From DATAEU01 sp046724395 (GTDB lineage: Bacteria > Actinomycetota > UBA4738 > HRBIN12), in the NCBI GenBank assembly GCA_046724395.1, contig JBKOWM010000096.1, forward strand, positions 1-8,456: 8,456 bases of DNA, given 5' to 3'. The position numbers and the translations under genes are program-made. The notes under the pieces are model-generated. The model searched no databases, was not told the origin of the DNA, and was given only the letters and a program-made list of their open reading frames with translations. Below are positions 1 through 5,195 of this stretch, piece after piece (positions within the stretch are counted from its first letter, which is position 1; each line of letters opens with the position of its first letter).

Positions 1-2
1 GC

Positions 3-899
3 TCGCTCGAGAACATGGCGTATCTGTTGAAGTACGACACGGTGTATGGCCGCTACGACAAGGACGTCGAAATCAATGACGGTGCTTTGGTCGTGGATGG
101 CTGTTCCCTCGCCTATCTCAGTCAACGGAATCCCGACGCACTGCCATGGGGCGATCTTGGAATCGATCTCGTCTTCGAGTGCACCGGACGGTTCACCGAG
201 CGGGAGGAGGCGGAGCGGCATCTCAAGGGAGGGGCGCAGCGCGTCGTTCTGTCCGGTCCGACGAAGAGTCCCGACATCCCGACCGTCGTTCGCGGCGTAA
301 ACGCGCCCGACGGCGACAGCGCGATTATCTCGTGCGCAAGTTGCACGACCAACAACGTCACACCGATCGTGGAGATCCTTGACCGCCACTTTGGGATCCA
401 GAAGGCGTTGATGACGACAGTGCACGGTTACACCGCAACTCAGGCGCTCGTGGACGCGCCCGGAGGTCGTGGCGACATGCGCCGCGGCCGCGCCGCCGCT
501 CAGAACCTGGTTCCCTCGAGTACCGGCGCCGCACACGCAACGGCTAATGCGTATCCCTCCGTGAAGGGTGCGTTCGATGGAGTTGCGGTTCGCGCGCCAG
601 TCGTGGATGCATCGATCTCCGATGTCGTTACTCTTCTGACTCAGGACACCAACGTGCAGAACGTCAACGAGGCGTTTCGAGACGAGGCAGGCGGGTCGCG
701 GTACTCGGGTGTATTAGGAGTAACTGAGGATCCGCTCGTTTCCAGCGATATCATCCGCGATCCTCGGGCGTCGATCGTGCAGCTCGACCTCACTCGGGTT
801 GTCGGCGGGAACCTTGCGAAGGTCATGAGTTGGTACGACAACGAATGGGGATTCACGAACCAGATGGTCCAAGTCGGTGTCGACTTTGCCAACCTGTGA
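3..899 (+). CDS. gap: Glyceraldehyde-3-phosphate dehydrogenase, 5' end outside window
   Basis: Glycolytic, NAD(P)-dependent enzyme that oxidises and phosphorylates glyceraldehyde-3-phosphate to 1,3-bisphosphoglycerate in the cytosol. The reading frame is open from base 3 (S-L-E-N before the Met at 15), so the gene enters from the left and the Met at 15 is internal. The N-terminal Rossmann glycine motif is missing because of the window edge. Visible family marks, numbered from Met15: AYLLKYDTVYGR at 2-13, catalytic Cys110 in SCASCTTN (codon 342-344), His137 in TTVHGYT (423-425), RRGRAAAQN, PSSTGAA at 167-173, phosphate-site Arg193, and WYDNEWGF near the C-terminus. His replaces the common Lys after STGAA. 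The VTEDPLVSSDI stretch is typical of GAPDH. The neighbouring pgk/tpi genes often found with gap are absent downstream. Phosphorylating GAPDH is much more likely than erythrose-4-phosphate dehydrogenase. Confidence 0.95.
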   Translation, partial: SLENMAYLLKYDTVYGRYDKDVEINDGALVVDGCSLAYLSQRNPDALPWGDLGIDLVFECTGRFTEREEAERHLKGGAQRVVLSGPTKSPDIPTVVRGVNAPDGDSAIISCASCTTNNVTPIVEILDRHFGIQKALMTTVHGYTATQALVDAPGGRGDMRRGRAAAQNLVPSSTGAAHATANAYPSVKGAFDGVAVRAPVVDASISDVVTLLTQDTNVQNVNEAFRDEAGGSRYSGVLGVTEDPLVSSDIIRDPRASIVQLDLTRVVGGNLAKVMSWYDNEWGFTNQMVQVGVDFANL

Positions 900-929
900 C
901 GAGGTTCTCAGGCAAGGAATGCCTCCTCG
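900..929 (+). terminator. Bulged hairpin after gap, possible terminator
   Basis: Directly after the gap stop codon, CGAGG (900-904) pairs with CCTCG (925-929), and AGGCA (910-914) pairs with TGCCT (920-924) around an AGGAA loop. A one-sided TTCTC bulge separates the two stems. There is no U-tract, so intrinsic termination is uncertain. Its place between two convergent genes favours a role in ending transcription. Confidence 0.4.
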
Positions 930-943
930 ACTCTGCGACGGTC

Positions 944-1384
944 CTACTCGATCGCACGGAGCAGATGGTTCGACGCTAGGAACTCCTCGGTCATGACGAA
1001 GGCTTCACGAATCGTCGTTCGCGTCTTACGACTGAAGACCACAGAGAGTTCACGTCGACCGTCGGGGTAGTTCAAGAACACCTTGATGGTCGACGCGTCG
1101 ACCTGAAGCTCATTCCACGAGGCCGGTGTGCGTCCCCGTACTCTCTTCGTCCTAGCTGTACTCGAATTGCAGATCAGAATACCGTTCAGGCCCCAGAAGA
1201 ACGGCACGTGTTTATGTCCCGCGAGGACCACATCCACGTCAAGCATGGAAAGTTCCGCCAGAAGGTCTCCTGCGTCTGTGATGATGTTTCGCTCCCGGCC
1301 GATGTGTCCGTCATCGAGGTCCGGCTCCGAGGAGTCCATGCCCACGACGATGACTCCCGACGAGTTCAAGCGCTCGGCGCGCAC
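944..1384 (-). pseudogene. Calcineurin-like metallophosphoesterase remnant
   Basis: C-terminal half of a metallophosphoesterase, in 146 codons from a GTG at 1384. Recognisable blocks are GMDSSEPDLDDGHIGRER (residues 15-32), the metal-ligand motif VVLAGHKHVP (52-61), and RVRGRTPASWNEL, which corresponds to the family's xLRGxTxPxYN segment. Intact members are about 260-300 residues and carry the D-x-H, GD and GNHD metal motifs in the N-terminal half; none of these is present. The frame is open further upstream (to a stop at 1511-1513) and still reads plausibly, with S-R-F-A-R-L before the GTG, but no start or metal motif appears. In family members as I recall them, a segment with a conserved HHH separates the GRxR block from the NIxxDAGD block. 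Here they are joined at residues 30-33, suggesting an internal in-frame deletion. Almost certainly catalytically dead. The TAG stop is at 944-946, convergent with gap. Confidence 0.75.
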
Positions 1385-1486
1385 CGCGTCGACGACGATC
1401 TCTCGAAGCCGGGCGAAGCGACTGTCGCTCTCTGCCGCTGGGCGCCTCGGGGGACATAGCCGAATCCTGTTGCACGAGGGCGGGAG

Positions 1487-1500
1487 TACCCTGACGGGAC
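1487..1500 (+). promoter_or_regulatory. Candidate -10 element for the 1501 gene, leaderless start
   Basis: TACCCT at 1487-1492 fits the TANNNT -10 pattern and ends 8 bases before the GTG at 1501. No convincing Shine-Dalgarno sequence lies between them, so transcription would start at or very near the start codon. No well-spaced -35 is visible (TTGCAC at 1470 is too close). Confidence 0.3.
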
Positions 1501-1962
1501 GTGGCCACCCTTACAGATCGTCTCGGCAGATGCGATGCTGCGATCCGGGAACGCCTGGATGCGGATGAGACGGTCATCGCAACGGGGCGATGCGAGGACA
1601 TCACCGAATGCGGCAGCATCGACTCAGGCGGTGCCGGTTGGACCTACATGATGGTCACAGATCGTCGGCTTCACTGGGTGCCGTATGTGAACCTCGCGTA
1701 CGCGGCGACTCTCGATCTTGACGCCATCATCCGGGTAGGCGAGGCGTCCCGGGCTCACCGATACGCCGTCACTCTTGATCACGCGCCCTTCGCGCGGCTC
1801 CACCACGTTCCCGCCCACCGCGTCTTGATTTGGGAATGGGGGAATGCCGAGCGGAGAGACCTCTTCGACCGGACGAGGCTCGCCTTCAGTCGGAAAGACA
1901 CGCAGGCCGCACTCGCGTTGCGGGATCAACTCACGAGGCGAGGCCTCCTTCGATGGACATAG
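1501..1962 (+). CDS. Hypothetical protein, PH-like pattern
   Basis: A 153-residue protein starting at GTG and ending in TAG, with no signal peptide or membrane segment, so probably cytosolic. I do not recognise a specific family. The centre, from TVIATGR through the MVTDRRLHWVP stretch to LDLDAIIRVGE (about residues 24-80), has the alternating strand pattern and the 'T-D-R-R-L' plus 'I-R-V' spacing seen in small bacterial PH-like domains. That similarity is suggestive only. The C-terminus (about 120-150) looks helical, with RKDTQAALALRDQL. The start codon has no good ribosome binding site, but a -10-like hexamer sits 8 bases upstream. The upstream frame of the metallophosphoesterase remnant on the other strand runs up to this start, so the promoter must lie in its decayed sequence. 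The gene is uninterrupted, unlike the fragments on both sides. Confidence 0.65.
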   Translation: MATLTDRLGRCDAAIRERLDADETVIATGRCEDITECGSIDSGGAGWTYMMVTDRRLHWVPYVNLAYAATLDLDAIIRVGEASRAHRYAVTLDHAPFARLHHVPAHRVLIWEWGNAERRDLFDRTRLAFSRKDTQAALALRDQLTRRGLLRWT

Positions 1963-1967
1963 CCGCA

Positions 1968-2012
1968 CACTCGGGCAACCACGGCGTCCTGTTCCTGGAC
2001 GAGTTCGCCGGC
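1968..2012 (+). pseudogene. Possible Walker B fragment of a ComM/Mg-chelatase-like ATPase
   Basis: About 15 codons read H-S-G-N-H-G-V-L-F-L-D-E-F-A-G. This matches the Walker B region of ComM/YifB-type AAA+ proteins, where 'HxGVLFLDE' is highly conserved. No Walker A or other motif lies on either side, and the frame stops soon after (2040-2042). The match is very short, so chance similarity cannot be excluded. It sits in a 470-base stretch made of other gene fragments, which makes a relic more believable. Confidence 0.35.
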
Positions 2013-2069
2013 GCGAGCGTTCGTTGTTGGGGTGCTCTCTAAAAACGTGGTGTCGGCCAAATTGGAGAG

Positions 2070-2265
2070 GTGCTTGGCTCCGTCGTCGATCCGCCTCGAT
2101 CGCTTCAGCCGATGCTGGCGACCCTCGGCCCGCTGCCGCTCGGGGACGGCTGGCCTTCGAGCCCAAGTGCGACGGGTTCCGAGCCTTGTGCTTCGTCGAC
2201 CGAGGCCGCGCCTTCCTCGGTCAGCCGTCGCGGCAACGATCTAACACCTCGGTGTCCCTGGCGTG
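2070..2265 (+). pseudogene. ATP-dependent DNA ligase, N-terminal fragment, two frameshifts
   Basis: N-terminal end of a LigC/LigD-type ATP-dependent DNA ligase, an enzyme that seals nicks by way of a lysine-AMP intermediate. It is recovered by following three frame segments. Bases 2070-2153 give DPPRSLQPMLATLGPLPLGD and then G-W. After loss of one G near 2153 the next frame gives AFEPKCDGFRALCFVDRGRA, containing nucleotidyltransferase motif I, with the adenylated Lys codon at 2165-2167. A second shift near 2216-2225 leads to SRRGNDLTPR (motif III region, 2223-2252). Similarity ends at about 2258-2265, where the DHFR-like fragment on the other strand begins. An intact ligase domain is about 300 residues; only about 60 remain here. 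GGAGAGG at 2064-2070 could be the old ribosome binding site, but it overlaps the GTG at 2070, so the true start may have been lost. The matching C-terminal part is at 4702-4960. Confidence 0.8.
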
Positions 2266-2424
2266 TCCGTCCTCGGGAGCCCATCCGCCGAGCTCGAATA
2301 CGCCGCGCTCGTCCTCGTCCGGCCCGCCGGGCCCCTGCATCACCCCGTCAACGGAGACCTGCGTGGTGGTCGTCAGCTTCAGGGTCGCCCTTGCCTTCTC
2401 GTCGGCCGCCGATAGAAACGGCAT
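2263..2424 (-). pseudogene. DHFR/RibD-like reductase, N-terminal fragment
   Basis: The minus-strand frame from ATG 2424 reaches LKLTTTTQVSVDGVMQGPGG and then P-D-E-D and FELGGWA (about 2278-2382). This is the start of the 'dihydrofolate reductase family protein' group (COG0262, RibD C-terminal-like), whose members begin with KLxxxxxVSLDGVMQ, followed by PGGPDED and GGW. After GGWA the similarity ends and the frame runs to a stop at 2221. Only about 35 of a usual 180-200 residues are left, without the rest of the NADPH-binding fold. The start is unclear: ATG 2424 lies 10 bases after the kinase stop, but an AAGG followed five bases later by CTG at the LKL position, or a lost start just before it, fits family length better. 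It lies directly downstream of the histidine kinase on the same strand. Confidence 0.7.
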
Positions 2425-2434
2425 GGGATACCAT

Positions 2435-4585
2435 CTAGATCGGGACCCGGCCGCTGACCGTCGTTCCCACTCCCGGCCCGGATCGGATGTCCAACGTCCC
2501 GCCGACGGCATCCACGCGATCAGTCATGCCGCGTAGACCTGTCCCGTCTCGCTTCTCGGCCGCGTCGAACCCGGCGCCGTCGTCTGTGATGGCGAACGCG
2601 ATGACGCCGTCCTCGTGCGCCAAGCGCACCCGTGCCCGGCTAGCACCTGAGTGCTTGGCCGCGTTGTTGAGCGCTTCGAGCGCGCAGAAGTAGACCGTCG
2701 CCTCGACTTCCTGCGGGTACCGCGCTATGCGGTCAGCGACGACCTCGGCGGGGATCGCGGCCTTGCGCACCTGCGCCTCAAGCGCCGCCACCAACCCTCG
2801 ATCGGCGAGCAGCGGCGGATAGATCCCGCGCGCCAGGTCGCGAAGCGTCTCGATCGCGTCCCCGGCATCTGCGGTGAGGCCGGCCAGCAGCTCGCGAGCC
2901 TTCGCGACGTCGCGTTGGATCAGGCCCTCGATCAGACGAATCTTGACCGAGAGGGCCACGAGCTGTTGCTGCGCACCGTCGTGCAAGTTGCGCTCGATCC
3001 GCCGCCGCTCCTCATCCTGGGCGTGCACCAGGCGCTGGCGGGACGCCCGGAGCTGCTCGATGTGCTCCAGCAGCTGCTCGGTCAGCGCCGCGTTTCGCAT
3101 GACCAGGCCGGCCTGGGCGGCCAGGTCGCGCACGAGCTTTTCCTCCGTCGGTTGGATGTTGTCGCCCGGCCGCTTCTCGATCGAGAGCGCCCCTAGGAGC
3201 TCGCCCTGATGCCGGACTGGCACGCGCAGGAAACGCGCCGATGACGCCTCCGCCTCGTCGACAGAGACGGCGTCGACCGCCGGGGGTGCCTCCTCGGGCC
3301 ACGTGGCCGCCGGCCGAAGCTCCTCGCCGACGCGGATCCATACGTCGGTTCGGGCGGCCCCTGCGCCGCCCGCGAGGGCTCGCGCCATCCGCGGCAGCAG
3401 GTCTTCGTTCGCGTACACGGTCCCAAGGCGATCGGAGAACTCGGACAGGACCTCGTAGGGCGTGGCCCGCTTGCCGTAGACCACCCGGTCGGCCACGTGC
3501 TGCGCTCGCCGACGGACGGGCTGGAACGCGAGCGCCACAATCGCCGCGGCGACAGCCGACAGCACAGGGCTGGCGCGGCTGCCGACGATGGCGCCGGCGC
3601 CCACGACGATCGCCACGTACACGACCGTGACGAACAAGGCGAGCGCGCTGAACAGAAGGGCCCGGTTCACCACGACGTCGATCTCGAACAGGCGATACCG
3701 AAGCACCGCGACGCCGATCGCGATCGGGATGAGCGCGAACGACAGGATGGCAACGTTCTGAAAGACCGTGAGCCACGCTGGGTTCTCCGGGCCGCTCCAC
3801 GTGGGCACGGAGATCGACAGCAGTAGTACGGCCGAGTACAAGACGGCCACGATCGAGGCGGCCGTCAAGAGCCAGCGCAGTTGGAGCCGTTCGATGTCGG
3901 AGGATCGACGAAACCGCAGCATCAGGCTCACGAGCGAACCGATCGCGCCGATCGGGATCAGGATGAGCAGGACCAGTGCGCCGTTCAGGATCGGTCGGAG
4001 CCATTCGATCCCCAGCGGGTTCTGGAGGTTGGGGATCGGGCTGTTCTCGAACGGACCTGGCCCTAGCAGGATCGCGAGGAAGATCAGCGCGTATCCGACG
4101 CCGATCACCCTCGCGAACCAGCGCCACCGCGACGACGGCAGGTGGCCGTCGGGAAACAGCAGGATCAGGAACGTCGCGGGAATGACGACGATCGGCACCC
4201 ACGTGGGTTCGTCGATCGCGATGAGGATGCGCCCGAGGTCACGGCCACCCGGACCTCCGTGGATCGCGTAGGTCCCGTACGCGAGGTTCGGCAGTCCCAT
4301 GACGACACCCATGGCGAGCATGAGCCAGCCGAGTGAGTTGTCCGGGCGACGAGTGGCAAGGACGTACCCAATGATCGGGAATGTTCCGAAGGCGAGCACG
4401 AAGCCAAGGTCGCTCAGCGGTCCCTCGGAAAACACGCGTCTGCCCGTGAGGCTCGCGTCCAGCACCGCGATGACGACGTTGGCGACGATCCCCAGGAGGA
4501 ACACGCCAAGCAGGATGCGCGCCAGTGCCCGGTGAGCGCTCCGGCGGTCCACCGCGACGCCGGTGTCGGTCGCCATGGGCGGCAT
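2435..4585 (-). CDS. Membrane sensor histidine kinase, NarL/HisKA_3 class, orphan
   Basis: A 716-residue two-component sensor kinase of the inner membrane. The N-terminal half (about residues 18-355) has roughly ten hydrophobic segments. A GAF-like domain follows (about 371-500, with VYANEDLLPRMARAL and LGALSIEKRPG), then a short coiled coil and a HisKA_3 dimerisation domain with phospho-acceptor His535 in RRRIERNLHDGAQQQL. The HATPase_c domain has N640-N641 in ALEALNNAAKHSG, DDGAGFD at 668-674 and GTGLRGM at 681-687. All catalytic boxes are intact. I chose ATG 4585 because AGGGGA lies nine bases upstream; an ATG at 4672 in the same frame has no such site and would add a non-membrane tail of 29 residues. 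Kinases of this class normally sit next to a NarL-type response regulator, but downstream there is only a DHFR-like fragment and upstream a ligase relic. The stimulus cannot be told from sequence. Confidence 0.93.
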   Translation of the reverse strand: MPPMATDTGVAVDRRSAHRALARILLGVFLLGIVANVVIAVLDASLTGRRVFSEGPLSDLGFVLAFGTFPIIGYVLATRRPDNSLGWLMLAMGVVMGLPNLAYGTYAIHGGPGGRDLGRILIAIDEPTWVPIVVIPATFLILLFPDGHLPSSRWRWFARVIGVGYALIFLAILLGPGPFENSPIPNLQNPLGIEWLRPILNGALVLLILIPIGAIGSLVSLMLRFRRSSDIERLQLRWLLTAASIVAVLYSAVLLLSISVPTWSGPENPAWLTVFQNVAILSFALIPIAIGVAVLRYRLFEIDVVVNRALLFSALALFVTVVYVAIVVGAGAIVGSRASPVLSAVAAAIVALAFQPVRRRAQHVADRVVYGKRATPYEVLSEFSDRLGTVYANEDLLPRMARALAGGAGAARTDVWIRVGEELRPAATWPEEAPPAVDAVSVDEAEASSARFLRVPVRHQGELLGALSIEKRPGDNIQPTEEKLVRDLAAQAGLVMRNAALTEQLLEHIEQLRASRQRLVHAQDEERRRIERNLHDGAQQQLVALSVKIRLIEGLIQRDVAKARELLAGLTADAGDAIETLRDLARGIYPPLLADRGLVAALEAQVRKAAIPAEVVADRIARYPQEVEATVYFCALEALNNAAKHSGASRARVRLAHEDGVIAFAITDDGAGFDAAEKRDGTGLRGMTDRVDAVGGTLDIRSGPGVGTTVSGRVPI

Positions 4586-4594
4586 GTTCGCACG

Positions 4595-4600
4595 TCCCCT
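4595..4600 (-). promoter_or_regulatory. Ribosome binding site deciding the kinase start
   Basis: AGGGGA on the minus strand, nine bases before ATG 4585. It supports the shorter kinase start over the in-frame ATG at 4672. Confidence 0.6.
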
Positions 4601-4701
4601 GAGCCGCCACACGGGCGCAACCTGGCCATTCGAAGGTCGTGCTGTCACATCTCCGACGTGCCCTCCTCGCATCCCACGTACGCGCTAGGCCGCGAGCACA
4701 C

Positions 4702-4960
4702 TTCGTAGGCGTCGGTGAGGCAGACGAGCGGGGCGTGCTCCGCTTCCGAGGCCGAGTGGAGTTCGGGATCGCGGCGCCGAGATCCGCGCCGTCGTTGAGG
4801 GGCAGCTCGCTCCACTCGTACGCCGGACATCACCCCTCGCCGAGCGGCTCCATGAGCCAGATGCGGTCTTCGTGGAACCTCGCGTGCCGGCTGAGATTCG
4901 GTACCTCGAGAGGACGTCAGGCGGCTGCTGCGCCACGCGGCGTTCCGTCAGGTCGGCAGG
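4702..4960 (+). pseudogene. ATP-dependent DNA ligase, C-terminal OB-fold fragment, frameshifted
   Basis: C-terminal part of a LigC/LigD-type ligase, readable only across three frames. Bases 4702-4770 give FVGVGEADERGVLRFRGRVE and then F-G-I. From 4776 to 4919 another frame gives AEIRAVVEGQLAPLVRRTSP, LAERLHEPDAVFVEPRVPAE and IRYLERTS. From 4922 a third frame gives RLLRHAAFRQVG. This follows the OB-fold end of the family, where 'VGRVGTGF', 'L.PL...TSPF', 'WVEPxLVAEVRFxEWT' and 'LRHPxF' occur in that order. A few residues are missing at the first junction (about 4770-4776). It lies upstream of, and opposite to, the histidine kinase. It is collinear with, and on the same strand as, the N-terminal ligase fragment at 2070-2265. 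About 160 central residues are found in neither piece. Confidence 0.75.
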
Positions 4961-4984
4961 CCGGTGGAGCCCGCTAGCGCCCTC

Positions 4985-5023
4985 GTACCCCCCTCCGCGT
5001 CGGCGTACCCCCTCCGCGTCGGC
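4985..5023 (+). repeat. Tandem duplication, two units of 19-20 bp
   Basis: Two head-to-tail copies of GTAC(5-6 C)TCCGCGTCGGC, at 4985-5004 and 5005-5023. They differ only by one C in the C-run. This looks like a replication-slippage duplication in non-coding sequence behind the ligase relic. Confidence 0.8.
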
Positions 5024-5106
5024 GACCAACTCTTACGCGGAGCGAAATCCGCCGATCGCGTCGGTCGGGGGTGCCGGGCAGGATCCGGGTCGGTAGGACA
5101 TGAAAT

Positions 5107-5158
5107 GATCCGTGCCCTCATTACGCAGAGGCCACAGGTTCGAATCCGTCCCCGCGAC
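5107..5158 (+). pseudogene. Degenerate tRNA 3' half, Met-like (CAU)
   Basis: The layout matches the 3' half of a tRNA. CTCATTA at 5117-5123 is a seven-base anticodon loop with CAT in the anticodon position; the flanking stem has three of five pairs. A five-base variable region AGGCC (5129-5133), ACAGG (5134-5138) and the T-loop TTCGAAT (5139-5145) follow, then CCGTC. Restoring one T (CCTGT) would make the T-stem perfect and leave CCCCGCG as the acceptor 3' strand, close to Met tRNAs. GATC at 5082-5085 could pair with GATC at 5107-5110 as a D-stem, but the loop would be far too long. No complementary acceptor 5' strand is seen. A functional tRNA is unlikely. Confidence 0.45.
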
Positions 5159-5195
5159 GAGTCCCAGCTGATTTGACGACGGTCGAAGCGGCCGT

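Noticed and set aside
15..17. ATG at 15 as the start of the GAPDH gene
   Set aside because: The frame is open to the left edge, and the Met lies in the conserved AYLLKYD region well inside the protein.
1128..1568. 146-codon + strand frame
   Set aside because: It is antisense to the metallophosphoesterase relic and overlaps the 1501 gene in another frame; no family pattern.
1844..2536. 230-codon + strand frame taken as one gene
   Set aside because: Only its part at about 2153-2224 matches ligase; the rest is antisense to the DHFR fragment and kinase end or overlaps the 1501 gene out of frame.
3012..4202. 396-codon minus-strand frame, Arg/Pro-rich
   Set aside because: It lies in another frame inside the histidine kinase, whose frame has all the kinase motifs.
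4985..5023. CRISPR-like repeats
   Set aside because: Only two units, directly abutting with no spacers, and no cas genes nearby.
4685..5029. 114-codon minus-strand frame between kinase and propeller genes
   Set aside because: The + strand of the same bases carries the conserved ligase OB-fold residues, so this is a shadow.
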